Positions 44,266-56,594 of a stretch of DNA of 64,000 nt are shown here, one piece after another. The notes below the pieces were generated by a model. The model saw nothing but the letters and a program-made list of their open reading frames with translations. It was not told the DNA's origin and made no database searches. The position numbers were made by a program, and so were the translations under genes. Source of the DNA: Toxonevra muliebris. Lineage: Eukaryota > Arthropoda > Insecta > Diptera > Pallopteridae. The stretch is taken from positions 86,793,235-86,857,234 of the forward strand of contig OY829326.1 of the NCBI GenBank assembly GCA_963691655.1, in the 5' to 3' direction. Every line of letters begins with the position of its first letter. Position 1 is the first letter of the stretch.

Positions 44266-45090
44266 GAGGATGCACTTCATAATTTTCAATGAAGAGCTGT
44301 TAGGTCCAAGTCAGTATCATAAGTACTTGTAAAATGAGACTATCAATTTTCCTTCCTCTGGTGAAGCTGGGTCCATTTACCAAATTGCTAGTTTCTTCTT
44401 TACGGTTGGATAAAAGTTCATAAAAAACTTAAATGACTAAATTTAACTATACGTATAAAAATTAATTTAAAAAAAATGTAAACTTTAATCACTTTCTATA
44501 GCACCGATTTTTGTTTTAAACTATATTCTGCATTCAATTAAAAACAAGAATATAAAATGAAATTGGCGTGCCCTCAACTAACTAAAAAGTTATGTTTATT
44601 TTTACATCGGTACATGACACCTATATTTAGAGGTAGATGCATTTTTTCAAAAAGGAGCCATTTTGAATTTTTGGCAAGTAAGAGGAACATTTTAGAGGTG
44701 CATTTTTTGAAATGGGTACAAAACAGAGAGTTAGTAGTATAATATAAATTTTATTTATAATAAAAAAGAATAAATAATATAACTTAAATTTGTTTTCTTT
44801 ATTAGCAAATACCTTGAACATGTTAAGAGTTAAAAAATAATATAAAAAGCAGCAACTAATTCTTCCTATGTACATACAATACTGTGCAAATTCTTCTTAT
44901 AAATTCTCCTCAATTTTCATTTAATATTTATTTATTTATTTTTTCTCTAAACACTGGTTTTAAACTATATATTGTAGTAGATTCACTTTTACAATATCTA
45001 TTTTCTGTTCGTTTAAATTATTCTTCAGAATTATTTCTCGTTGACTGAGCCACTTATACTTTAGGGACTTTGCCACTAAATAAAACAAAT
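44266..45090. other. No gene recognised
   Basis: AT-rich; short frames only. Confidence 0.35.
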
Positions 45091-45094
45091 ATAC

Positions 45095-45440
45095 GTAACG
45101 TAAATGAGCGTAATTCGGATCGATTTTTACAAAGGAAACTTTGAGTGTTAAAAATAAGGATTTCAGATTTATGAAAAAATGCTTTAATACAAAATTAAGG
45201 CATATTTCTTTCTCTCTTAAAGTTGTTAACTACAAAAAAAAAAAAAAAAACAAAACACAACTTTTTTTTAATAGTTACTTAGGTAACATCACTTCGAAAA
45301 AAAATGGATTGCATGTAATTCGGATCGAAAAATTGAGTGTGCATGTAACTCGGATCAACAAAATTCGTAGCAAATTATCTTTAATTTGAGGTTTATTTAG
45401 ATGCAAAAGGTAAATTTGGTGTTTAAGGAGAATGAATATA
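45095..45440. repeat. Dispersed repeat with TAATTCGGATCGA motif (second copy)
   Basis: Opens ACGTAAATGAGCGTAATTCG and contains two further motif copies (45315 and 45345). Its last 160 bases match 6420-6600. The opening is the complement of the end of the first copy near 8175, so it is probably a terminal repeat. Confidence 0.55.
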
Positions 45441-45830
45441 AAATAAATACATACACACATATACATACAAATTATATTCCAAATCTATGTATTTTCCTTA
45501 TGTAATTCTACAAATATGTAAATATGCAGTCATGATAGCCTGCAATGACAACAACAACAACAATATAAACAGTCGTTGAGATTGGTATTGAAAAACCCCA
45601 ATGTCATTGCGGTTTTATATTGGTGCAATATATGCATATATTGTTGTTATATTTAAAATCGCTATTATCAGTACAATTTAGATTATATACTAGTCGGTAA
45701 GGCCCCAGTAACTGGGGCAAGTTTTTTGCGGAGGAAATCTCTTTATGAAAAACAAATATCAAAAGAGAACCAAACTACTCGTTGTTGTTTTTTATTTTGT
45801 TATTTGTGTAAGCAGATAAATCGTTATGCA

Positions 45831-46877
45831 AGCTACACACGATACAACCTGTTATACAACACGTTGGACGATGAGTTGAACTGCGTTTTCATACACACTT
45901 TCCAACACGTTGTACGAGATGTACAAACAACCTAGAGGAAACATGTATGAATTGAATGGGATTAGAAGTCAACTCAATATCATTGAGAAATTCTAGTGGG
46001 TCGAAATACCATAAGCTGGACTTTTTTCTATAATTCTCTTCTATACGTTGTTTCATTATTGTTTAAGATCCCCTTAAGCAGTCTCGGATGTGGTTCGAGT
46101 AGTGTTCCCGTCACGAATCATCATTACCACCACCCCCTGTATCGTCATCTCGCAAACACTATACAATATATTACTATGTACAATTATATTATACTGAACT
46201 GTTACTCTATCTCTTTTGTTTGTAAATACCACTCTGGTATTTAGTCTAGTATATTACGTTATACATATGTACACTCTGTACATATTTACACTTGTAATAG
46301 ACCTCCGTGACCATAGGAATTTATATCAGTTGCAACACGGTATAAAGTTCTATGGCTTGAGAATATTCAAAGTCAGTATCTAGCAACTCTTGCTACTAAA
46401 ACAGGTATCTAGCAACTCTTGCTACTAAAACAAGTATCTAGCGACTCTTGCTACGATAACGATTCTCTAGCGACTCCTGCTACGAGCACCCGTTTAATTC
46501 AATAAAGATTCACATCTCCTGTGATGTTAAAACCGAAAATCTCGCGCGTTTTTATTTATTTTTTCAAAACCCTTTCAGCTTTCGGTTCCACTAACTCCCA
46601 ACGATTTCGTTCAATTATTTTCTATTAATGACATTTTATCACTCATTTTCATTAAAACAATAAAAATTGATGAAACAATAAAACTAAAACGATTGAAGTT
46701 GTATAACTTCGCTACAAACGATACAACTCGTTGTACAATCGTTAACTCCGCCCACCAAAAATTAAAATATTTTGATTCTCATCCAACTGTTGGACCAAAT
46801 GGAAAATCAATTGTACAACCATACTACACACTATATAACATGGCCATGTTGTACAACTCGTTGTATCGTGTGTAGCC
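45831..46877. mobile_element. TIR-bearing insert within the LTR
   Basis: GCTACACACGATACAAC at 45831 is mirrored by its complement ending at 46877, and the pairing continues outward for a few bases (ATGCA). Further inverted GTTGTACAAC-type motifs follow inside. No transposase or exact target duplication was found, so the superfamily is open. Confidence 0.5.
46375..46497 (+). repeat. Short tandem repeat, four copies of about 28 bp
   Basis: Units of the type GTATCTAGCAACTCTTGCTA separated by CTAAAACA/CGATAACG. The third and fourth copies are diverged. An AATAAA follows at about 46502, so this may be the tail of an older LTR or gene. Confidence 0.75.
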
Positions 46878-47578
46878 TGCATTAGATAATTCTGAGAGAT
46901 GCCGTTACTCATGACTTCTCTCTCTCATTTGTTATTTACTCCCGCTCAAGCAATGATTTTTTCAACGATGAATGAATTCTTTGTTCAATGAGTGAATTTG
47001 CTTATGCTTTTGTATGCTATAGTGAGAACTTACGTTTTGTTAGTTTGTTATAATATTATTAGTTCGCATTAATTTCGTATTTAAACACATCATAACGCAA
47101 ATCTCAAGGTGTAATCATTGACTCGAATAGCGTTTTACTACTGCTTCTTCGGTGTTGTTCTGGTTAAAGTGCTAGAGCAACCAATTCCTTTTTCTTGTAC
47201 TGGTTCATATGCAAGAAACATATAAGGAATACAAGCAGTCAAACCAGGCTGCTTCGACAGTAATCATATACCGTTTGTCCGCTCTTAGTGAAATTTGGAG
47301 TAGAGATACATTTGTGTGTATGTCAAGTGGTGGGCTATAAAATTCGATCGTACCTCAAAGTAGGCGTAGCATTTTCGCAAAAATCTAATATCTTCGAACA
47401 TAAGGTTCCCAACTAAATTAAAGGAAGAAGAGAACATTTACAGTAAAAAAAAAGTATAAAAGAGTACATTTAATAAAACACAAATTTTGTACAAAAATAG
47501 AATGTTCCACCATTTCTTTCGGTTTTGGATAGAACGCTATTTAAAATACAACTCTAACTTACCTCCTTAAAAATAGCA

Positions 47579-49013
47579 ATTCAAGTGATGTAGTATCAGT
47601 GTTTGAATGATTTAAAGTGAAACAGACAAGATTTAAATATTTTTTTGCTTAAAATAAGTTTTATTCATATTTTATACATTGATTAAAAACACAAATCATA
47701 ATTTGTTTGGGAAAAATGGGTCGTGCTAAGCATTGCTCTAGTGAGAAGCGGAAAATTATTAAAAAACTGCTTTCCCAAGGGAAAACTTACAATTTTATAC
47801 AAAATTTGCTCGGGTGCTCAGCAAAAATGATAATCCAATGCAAAAAACTGGACACCTCAACCCGAAACACGAGGTCGCAAAGAAGTTCTTTCGAGGCCGG
47901 AGTTGAGAAAAGTGGTGGCTTTGGCGCGAGAAAATCCTTTCTATACGTCGAAGAAGATTTAAGATGAGCTGAATCTTGGTATAAACTCGTCTACAATTAG
48001 AAAGAAGCTGATTAAAGCTAAGCCTTTCGGCAGAAGCCCCAGAAAAGTGCCACTCCTGCAGCCGCGACATGTTCAGGCCAGAACAAAATTTGCAAAAGAT
48101 CACCTGAATTGGTCAGCTAATAAATGGCGCAACATTTTATGGTCAGACGAAACCAAAATAGTTCTAATCAGTTTTAAAGGACTCCGCCAATATGTACGAA
48201 GACCAGCAGGAGCTCCATTTGATTCTAAATACGTTTCCAGAACCGTGAAGCATGGAGGTGCAAAAATAAACGTCTGGGGCTGCGTCTCCTATTATGATAC
48301 AAGCCCTATTTATTGGATTAAGGAAAATATGGCTGCAAAAATATACGTGGAAATAATGAAGTCAACTATTTTACCACACGCTGGAAGGAAAATGCCACTA
48401 AAATGTGTCTATCAGCAAGACAACGACCCAAAGCATACCAGCAAGTTGGCAACAAATTGGTTTGCTTCAAATGGGATTGAGGTCATGGTCTGGCCGCCTC
48501 AGTCTCCAGACCTCAATCCCAGCGAAAATCTTTGGGCCGATGTCAAGGAAGCTGTGGGCAAGCAGAATCTCAAAAATGTGAGAGATTTATGGGATGCGGT
48601 AAGAAGATCATGGAAAGCCATTCCTGTCGAGAAATGCAGGCGTCTAGTGGATTCTATGCCTCGAAGATGCGCAGCTGTGCTTGCTAACAAGGGCCATTCT
48701 AAAAAATATTAATTGCTTAAATATTATTTCATGTTTTTTCATTCAATTAACTATTTTACGTTTAGTTTTTTCATAACATGTAAAACACTGCTATTATTTA
48801 TCACAACTGAAATTTTTCATTTTACACATTTTTATTTTTTTTAATTTAAGTGAATAACTGTATGTTTTAATGATGAGTATTTTTTCACTAATTTAAACAT
48901 AAATGACAAAATCGAATACAAAAAAATAAAAGATATAAAACCTAATAATAAATTTTTTTCTTTGATCAAAAATTTAACTATATGCCACTGCTATTATTTC
49001 GCACATAGTTGTA
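47579..49013 (+). mobile_element. Tc1-like element (IR/DR type), 5' end damaged
   Basis: Downstream of the transposase, the phrase CACTGCTATTATTT occurs twice exactly 200 bp apart (48786 and 48986), the direct-repeat pair typical of IR/DR Tc1 elements. The outer copy is followed by TATA. A decayed inner counterpart (GTAGTATCAGTGTTT, about 47592) lies upstream, but the outer left end is not recognisable. Confidence 0.65.
47707..48712 (+). pseudogene. Tc1-like transposase pseudogene (DD34E)
   Basis: The N-terminus (MGRAKHCSSEKRKIIKKLLS) carries the paired-type helix-turn-helix. A frameshift in or before the A-run near 47845 moves to the PETRGRKEVLSRPEL frame, and a TAA at 47960-47962 interrupts it. 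The remaining frame to 48712 is intact and holds the catalytic triad: Asp in LWSDETK, Asp in YQQDNDPKHTS and Glu in SPDLNPSENLWADVK. One frameshift and one stop are thus the only lesions I see, so this is a fairly young copy. Confidence 0.92.
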
Positions 49014-50351
49014 TATAATAAAATTGGTTTTCTAGTTAAGTATATTTTTATAAAACAGACTGCTTTGCAAGAATACTAATACAAATTTTAATATTGACAT
49101 AACAGCCAAAAGTAACTGTTTCAAAAATGCAGTTGGTTCTCGATAACTTGAACTAATTAAAACTAAGGGTGCTCACGTTCGCGAAGGCCAAAATTCAATG
49201 AATAGAGATTCCTAAAAACCATAATTTAAGCCTATTTATGCACTTGACTACATTATATTGTTTTGCTAAGCTAGTCACGCCGCTTCCTTCTATCTAAAAC
49301 TTCTTTTTTTTTTGTATTTAAGAGTATTAGTAAATAGTGATTTCTCCTAAGGTTGGACGAAGTTTGCCAATTTTTTTCTACCATTTAAAAAAGTAATGAT
49401 TATTATTAACAAAAAAAAGGCACGAGACCACAGACTTTTGCGGCCTAATGTTTTATATTATTTACTGAACTTAACGATTTTTTAAGTTTTTCTCTGAAAA
49501 AATATTAATTTAAAAAAAATTTCTAAAAAAAAAAAAATTATATGTTGTGAAGTAGGTAATATTATTCCTCTTATAATAAAAAAAAATTAAAGCGCTGTCA
49601 ATGATACCTGATTTATAATCAATTTTTTTGCAAGAGTCATAAAAATTTCAATTTCTTATTTCAATATTTGCTTCTTAAATTCATCGACTTTGACAAGCCC
49701 TAACTCCTTCAAAGCACAACCGCTGTAAAAAATTATACATATTCTATTACCTTTAAAATGACATCAAAATTTTAATGATCGGAGACATAACATTTTTTGA
49801 TTTTTGTCTACTATCGAAGCACTGTGTGGCGTATTTAATATTCCGCTTGAAAGATTCTGCATTCGCGAATATAATTGATAACAGGAAACCGATTTTTTTG
49901 ACCAAAAAACTTAAAAAATTACCAATAAAATGCCTTAAAAAGCTATTACAAATGACCAAAAAAAATTATTAAAATTCATATAAACTTAAAAAAAAAATTG
50001 TTTATATACCAGTTTTATTCCATTCCTTTGCAATAAATTACCATACATATATGGTAGGTATGTATGATCGTAAATTAGTAAATTCTACGTCCAACTGTAA
50101 CGCATTAAAATTTTCACCAAAAAGAAGTTTTGCAATCGAGAATAACTTTTAAAGACAGCATTTTGTTTATCTTGGATTTTTCCTTTTATTTTTTGACAAT
50201 TGGCAACATGAATAAAAACAAAACTCAAATCCAACTGCATATTCTTGCCGCTAGAGGTTGACGCTTTTATTGCATTTATACTCTCAGAAAAAAATAAACT
50301 TAATAAACTTTAAAACAAATACACATACATACATATACAAAATATAAATGA
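49014..50351. other. No gene recognised
   Basis: AT-rich sequence with long A/T tracts; the short overlapping frames at 49753-49972 are on both strands and are not credible. Confidence 0.4.
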
Positions 50352-51009
50352 GCCCAACAAACCAAGAAACTTATACTCCCGACAAAACGTACATTAAATC
50401 GGATGGATCCGCTTTACTGGTGCTAAAACAGTATATTTTTAACCAAGAAACGGATATTACAGACTGTACATATGGAAAAGCGGACGTACCCACTTTGCTG
50501 GTATGAAACCGTCAGGTTTGTATATCTTCGAAACGTGAACATACAAATCGTACTGTAATTCTTTTCTTAGTCCAGATGCGTTGCGCTCATGCTGACATTT
50601 TTTTAAAATATATTTTTGTCCTCTTTTTTTCAATTCCTATTTGAACTAAGTATATAAACTAAAATTTTATTTATAATTCTTGAACTAAAACTAAACGTAT
50701 TTTGTATAAGAAACAAATTTAATACAAAAATTAAAAAAAAATAAAAAATAGAGCACTTTATTTAGAACTGGGACAACATTTTTTATATAGCAAAAATGAT
50801 ACGTTTATCTTTTATATACCTTCGAAAATGATACCTTGGAGTACTGTTCAAATTGCATGTTTTAATGCAGCTTTTTAATACCTTTTTTCTGTACTTTTAC
50901 GGATTTTCACTTCATACGTAAAACGTACGTTTTCAGCCCGAAACGTGTGTGAGTATAGGTCTATACGGAGCTAAAACGTACCATTTTCAAACCTAATGGT
51001 TTGTTGGGC
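50352..51009. mobile_element. Possible MITE with GCCCAACAAACC ends
   Basis: GCCCAACAAACC at 50352 is mirrored exactly by GGTTTGTTGGGC ending 51009. Internal motifs AAAACGTAC and GGAAAAGC/CGTAC recur. The flanks show no obvious target duplication, so the assignment is tentative. Confidence 0.5.
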
Positions 51010-51529
51010 GTGTTCAACGCTCCCCGCCACCTCCGTGCCAGCCATTGAGCTCATTTAATAATAATCTCGTGAGTGTATTGCCGCCGGCAAAATCAAATCT
51101 CTCTACGCAAAAGTCTGCTGGGTCTTTCGATTCTCTTGGCATAGACCAAACCACCCAAATGTCGTGGAGTGTTCAATGTTCTGCATCTCTTTCATCAAAT
51201 CCAATTGCAGTGAGCGCACCAGCAACAACTGCATCTTAGGGATGTGAAACTGGAAAGAAAAATCGATTTTCGACTTTTGAATTGATCAGAAATTCAAAGT
51301 TGATTAATCGACTTTGAAGTTCATAAAATCAATTAATCGACTTTTTTCGAATTTTTGTTGCATGCAATAAAAAAAAAACGAAACAAGAGAATTTTGATAT
51401 GAATTACACAGTGTTATAAAATTTAGTAAAGTAGAAATACTCTTGTTTTACTCGACAAGACCTACAAGAAAAATAGTATCACTTCCCAGGTTTTTTTTTA
51501 CTGTCGCACCGTGTTATTTATGTATGTAT
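51010..51529. other. Unassigned; one 64-codon plus frame
   Basis: A GC-richer patch at 51010-51240 contains a plus frame (TTG start, SSFNNNLVSVLPPAKSNL) and, antisense, EMQNIEHSTTFGWFGL broken by stops. It may be an old gene or transposon exon; I cannot assign it. The rest is AT-rich. Confidence 0.3.
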
Positions 51530-52032
51530 ATTAGAGCGGGTCGGTCCCCATAAAAAAAAGTTTGAAAAGTTCACCCCCTTTTTGAAAGCTTATATGGAGA
51601 GTATCTCGAAACCAAAAATTTTTTTGGACCACCCTAAAAAGAGCCAAAATGATTTTTTCATCAAAGCTTTGGTATTGGTGCCCGGAAATAACGCCCAAAA
51701 AAAATTTTAGGCGTTATGACCATTCCTAGGGCGGTCATAACGCTATTTTCATTTTTGGCGCTATGGCCGCCCCGAAAAAGGTCATAACATCCAAAGGGCG
51801 TTATAACTGTTTTTGTGATTCTTTCATTAAAATTTCAAAAGTAAAACGAAACCAAATTTTCATGTATAAGAAAATGCAGAAAATGCAAAAACAAATTCAG
51901 GCTTTTTCACAAATTGGCTTTCTTAAATAAAAAACTGTTCCGTTTTCCTCGACATTGGTAATATTTTACGTGCAAAATATTGTGACTTACATGTGTATTC
52001 TTTGTCCAAAGTATATTATAAGCAATTGCTTA

Positions 52033-52991
52033 CCCAGTTGCACAAACAGTGAGTACTCCTCAAACGATTAATGATTTCATTACTCCAAAAGGAGGGATAA
52101 ACGAGCAACTCCAATACAGTAACAAAATTGTTGAATTTCTCTTACACAATTTCATAATTTTATAAGGTCTATTTTTAGAAATAATGATAAACAAAAACAG
52201 CCTGATTGAGTGGTTCAAATTTGAATATCTTACTCACTCTTGCCCAGTTAACCCTTTACGGTGGGTAGGGAAAAAACTGCCCCGTATATTTTTTTATGCA
52301 TAGTGGGATATATTTTAAGCCACCTCGAAAAGTTGAAATTACTTATAGTCACACAGTTTAATATTTTATTTACAGTTTTTCATTCTGCTAAAAATTTCTG
52401 TGCAACTGGTGTTTTTATTTTCTTTAAAATCGTGCGCATCAAAGAGTTAACAATCAGTAACTAGTACTAGAATCATTGCAAGAGTAAAAGAAACAATAAA
52501 TTTGCTTGTGTGGCTCAGTTGGTAAGCGCGTCGTTTAATATTCGCGAAGCGAATTTTTCGAACACAGATTCGAGCCTGGAAAAAGGCAACTCAAGAAAAT
52601 AATAAAATTATGAAACGATAATAGTAAATAAAAAAAATAATGAACAAAAATGAATATAACATAATTAAAAAAATAAATGTTGTGGGATTTAAACCTTGGC
52701 ACACTGGTGCTTACTGGCGTTTTAGACAACTAGTTAGTCTATGGCGTCATGAATTTTGTGAGAAACTATTTCGGAGTTTTGTTTTTCTATGAGATGCAGT
52801 GAGCTCATGCTCGTAATCGTGTCCTCCTTTATTACTCCTTTTGGAGGCTAAAACGAGTACTCCATGCCCTAGGACATGCAATGTTAAAAAGGAGTACAAA
52901 ATGCAAGAGCTCTGGAGCAATAGGGAGTAATCGATTGCTCGCTTTGGAGCGATCAATGATTACTCCTACGATCGTCCAAAGTTCAACTGGG
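52033..52991. mobile_element. Possible nested TIR element
   Basis: CCCAGTTG at 52033 and CAACTGGG at 52991 are inverted and flanked by TTA/TAT. Inside, inverted motifs such as ATTACTCC(A/T)(A/T)(A/T)AGG recur near both ends (52075-52105 and 52825-52970). Two tRNA-like stretches lie between. Short TIRs make this tentative. Confidence 0.4.
52505..52580 (+). other. tRNA-like sequence (SINE or decayed tRNA)
   Basis: Contains TGGCTCAGTTGGTAAGCGCG, close to a tRNA D-arm/box A, and AGATTCGAGCC resembling box B. The acceptor stem does not pair and the anticodon arm is irregular, so it is not a functional tRNA. A weaker, opposite tRNA-like stretch (GGTTTAAATCCC on the minus strand) lies at 52685-52755. 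Confidence 0.35.
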
Positions 52992-53289
52992 TATACCCAC
53001 AAAATGGTACGACCGAGAATGTAGCGTCAATTAAATAATCACGGTTATCACCTTCAATATAGTTCTTTTTTATATTCGCAACTGGCACTGAAAACAAAAG
53101 ATTATATACGACTGACACGATGCTAAGCCAAATTTTAGAGATATGTTCTAAACGTAATACTGATTTCTAAAAATAACTGATCAAAACACGATTTTATTAT
53201 TGAAAACAAAATATATTAAGAAATAATTGTTGGGCCTTGTATTGTATTGTATTAGTGAGGTTTATATATATTTGTACCGCGACCTACAA

Positions 53290-56200
53290 GATCTATTGCA
53301 CGGTCCTCTTCTCTATCCAGTCTGATTTGCCTAGACATTTCAGTCTTTTGTGGATCAGTGGTCCACACTGAGCTAAGATATGTTCTAATGATTCATCTTC
53401 CTCATTACAAAACCTACATATTGAGCTTTCCTCAACTCCTATTTTGCAAAGGTGTTCTCTGAGCCCGCAGTGCCCAGTCAGAACACCAGCTAATATACGC
53501 AGTCTGTTTTTGTTGAGACCAATGCAGAATGCGTATCTATTCTTGTTATAGTTACCTAGAAGCGTTTTGGATTGCCTCAGTCCCGGAAGATTATTAAAGA
53601 GTTCTTGCCTCTTGTTCTTCTCTTCCTGCCTGAGTACTTCCCTGATTACGCTATCTCCTATTCTGCAGAGGGTTCAGGTCCTACGAAAGTGGTCGCTGCT
53701 CCCTTTCTAGCAAGCTCGTCTGCCTGCTCATTACTCTATTCCTAAGTGTCCAGGAACCCAACATAGGGCGACTTTATTGTCCTTGCCCAGCTGATTGAGC
53801 TTGCTCAAACAGTCCCACACCAGTTTAGAGGTGATCTCAGAGGAGCATAATGCTCGAATGGCTGCCTGGCTATCCGACATGATAGTGATATCTTGCCGTT
53901 TGTACTTCCTATTCAGGTTGAATTACGCACATATTTGTGGCAATAAGGAATAACAGCTAAACTCAAAAGTCGAATAAAAACCTGCTGTGTATTTTATATT
54001 ATAAATCCCAAAATGTTGAAAGTTTTCAAATTTTTTTTTTGCAATTTAGCAGTCTCCATAGTTTTTTATTAGTTAAACTCCAATAATTATTTAAGAACTT
54101 TCAATATTTTAGGTTTTATAATGAAAAATACGCAACAGGTTTTTAATCGACTTTTGAGTTTAGCTGTTATTCCTTATTGCCACAGATATATCGATTGCGT
54201 GAATTTCAGCTTGAAAGAAGCTAGGATACTTCCCCATCCGCTCAGAGTGTTTGATTCTTGGCCTAAATACTCCTGCCCTAGTTCCATCATCGGCTCGTGA
54301 CCCATCTGTATACCACTTAATCGTGTGCTCTTTGAGTGTGTAGTTATGTTCTACACTCTCCCATCCTTTCTTACTATACTATACTTTTTATCCATTCTGT
54401 CCTGGGGACAGTCCAAGAGATAGTTGTCTTTCGCCGGGTTATCTCGGTTTTCAGGCCCTATAGATCGCCCCGTTAACCTTTTATTTCTTGTTGCTCTTAC
54501 GATTGCTGTCGTGGAGGTACCCTCTATCACGAGGTGTAATGGAGTTAGCTCCAATAGAACCTCCAATGCAGCAGTCGGACATATTCTCATCGCTCCTGTT
54601 ATACAGATACATGCCAACCTTTGAACTTTTCCTAATTTAGCTTTCACTGTTTTTAGCTGAGTTCTCCTTGCCCACGCTAATGCTCCATATGTAATGATTG
54701 GCCTAACCATCATTGTGTACATCCAGCGCAGTACACTTGGTTTACATCCCCAAGTTTTCCCTGCTAGCCTTCTGCATACCATTAGAGCGCGAGTGGCTTT
54801 ACTTGTTACTGCCTCAACATGTGATTTCCATGTGAGTTTACTATCTAATACTAAGCCCAGATACTTTACCTCTTGCTTTTGTTCAATAACCTCCCCAGGT
54901 AGTGATATCGATTTACAGCGCGGGAGTGATCTTTTCCTAGTAAATGGAACTATAGTGGTCTTTGCAGGGTTAATATTTAGCCCTACCGACTTGCACCATC
55001 TCCTAGTAATACCTAGCCCCCTTTGTATAATGTCACAAAGAGTTTCTTCAAATTTACCTCTTGCTATGAGGACGAGAGAGGCCTCTGAGAGTTTCATTAA
55101 AAGTTCGTCTACTACCAGGCTCCACATTAGAGGTGATAGTACTCCTCCCTGTGGACATCCTCTAGTTGTGCAGACTGATATGGTACCTAGCCCTGTGTTC
55201 ATCTCAGCTGGCTGAGATGCCCTCCTAGAGGAGGGCATTTCTGGCATCCATCTAGATGTTGTGTTATCTACTCCTCTTCGCCTTAGTGAGTTACTGACAG
55301 CCTCGTGTGAGGTGTTGTCGAAAGCTCCTTCTATATCCAGGAAAGCAAATACTGCTACTGCAAATATTTTCATATCCAGCCCTGCTTTTGCAAAGGTTTT
55401 ATATATCCATGATGCAGCAGGTAAAGATGAGATATTGTCGCAAAATTTCCTAAAGCTAGTTCTTTTAGCCTTCCAGATTTCTTTATTATATTCTGTTAGC
55501 TTATCCCTGTAAGCTTGCCATTGTCCTCTCCGTTTTGCTTACGTACTTTGGGTCTAATGTCACTTGGGTACTATTCCACCATATGGCGTCCTTTCCTAGA
55601 CTTTCCGCTTTTTCCGGGCAACTGCTCTCGAAAGCATCTAGTATTGCTTCGTTAAGTTCATTTACGGAATATTCGAGCTCATGATGATTTTTTATCACCT
55701 TGCACGATTTGATACCTACTAAGTTACACTTAAGTACTTCTATGTATTCTGTCCAGTTTGTTTTCCTGGGATTTCTAAAGGACGGTATTTCGGTACTTGT
55801 TTCCTCTAGAAGGAACTCTATGATTTTGTGATCAGAGAGTGATTCCTCTTTGGATACCCTCCAGTTCATGACTAGTCCTACTATATTTTGACTGCATATT
55901 GTTATGTCTAATACTTCTTTCCTAGCTCAAGTAACAAACGTAGGCTCATTCCCTACGTTTAATATTTTTAGATTAGCGGATAAGATAAATTCTAAAAGGT
56001 ACTCATCTCTGCTGCCCCATATGGTACTGTGAGCGTTTGCATCGCATCCGAGGAGAAGCGGCAGTCTGTGCCTGTTGCAATAATCCACCAGTTGCCTCAC
56101 TTCTGACGGCGGTGGTGACGACTCCTCACCCGGAAAATATGCCGATGCTACTACTATGGCGCGTTTGCTGCCCTCGATGTCAAGATGGGCTTGAATTGGA

Positions 56201-56471
56201 ACTAAATCCGCGTCATGAATTCTGTAAGACAAACATAATTAATGTTGTTTCTAATTAGAATACAGGCCCTTGGATTATCCTGCCTGTTATCCCAAATTAC
56301 CTTGCCGTTTTTACAGGCCATTCCTCTAATTGCACCTTGGTGGTGCCAGGGTTCTTGGATCAGAATCAGGCCCAGGTTAAATTTAGTAAATGTCCTTGCA
56401 ATCACCGCCGAGACGGCTCTTGCGTGGTCGACATTAACCTGGGCACATTTGATGCCTATTCCTTTGCTCAT
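53290..56471 (-). pseudogene. LINE ORF2 relic: endonuclease, reverse transcriptase, RNase H
   Basis: The endonuclease has CAQVNVDHA (Asn) and ILIQEPW (Glu) in 56471-56202, GCDANAHSTIWGS (Asp/Asn) in 56232-55927 and LSDHKIIEF (SDH) in 55869-55501. The reverse transcriptase frame (55373-54351) begins at FLDIEGAFDN, because the N-terminal fingers region is missing. It keeps CPQGGVLSPL but lacks the YADD box: LSEASLVLIARGKF joins across the deletion. RNase H follows with YTDGSRADDG and FQAEIHAID (54330-54186), is cut by a MITE, and resumes with MSDSQAAIRAL and CWVPGHLGIE (stop). The tail has LTGHCGLREHL and CRFCNEEDESLEHILAQC. Multiple shifts and stops. Confidence 0.9.
53936..54184. mobile_element. 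249-bp MITE inserted in the LINE RNase H domain
   Basis: TGTGGCAATAAGGAATAACA at 53936 is mirrored by its complement ending at 54184, and the inverted pairing continues for about 85 bp per arm. It interrupts the RNase H frame between HAID and the downstream NLNRKYK. Flanking 8-mers CACATATT and GATATATC agree only partly, so the superfamily is uncertain (an 8-bp duplication would suggest hAT). Confidence 0.8.
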
Positions 56472-56594
56472 AGAGCTTACTTAGAGGGGCTCTTGCCCCT
56501 ACTGCTGCCACTCAGCAACATCCTTTCTTCTTCCTCCTCATCTATGGGGCAGTCCATATTGAGAAGGGAGAGGGAGAGGTCGATACCCTCAACT

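Larger units (their letters stand above)
45507..47259 (-). mobile_element. Second copy of the LTR, with an internal insertion
   Basis: The reverse complement of the solo LTR at 750-1404 occupies 45507-45690 and about 46990-47259. The 5-bp direct repeat GTAAT flanks it (45502-45506 and 47260-47264), an independent target duplication. The first base pair is mutated (TCTACA instead of TGTACA). About 1.3 kb absent from the other copy separates the two halves, and some of the internal short repeats are missing. Confidence 0.8.

Noticed and set aside
46375..46497. Regular 28-bp repeats as a possible CRISPR array
   Set aside because: Units are contiguous with only degenerate joins, there are no unique spacers or cas genes, and the context is eukaryotic.
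52505..52580. Functional tRNA gene
   Set aside because: The acceptor stem does not pair and the anticodon arm is irregular; at most a SINE or pseudo-tRNA.
54694..55215. 173-codon plus-strand frame
   Set aside because: It is the shadow of the LINE reverse transcriptase on the minus strand, as are the plus frames at 56242-57815.
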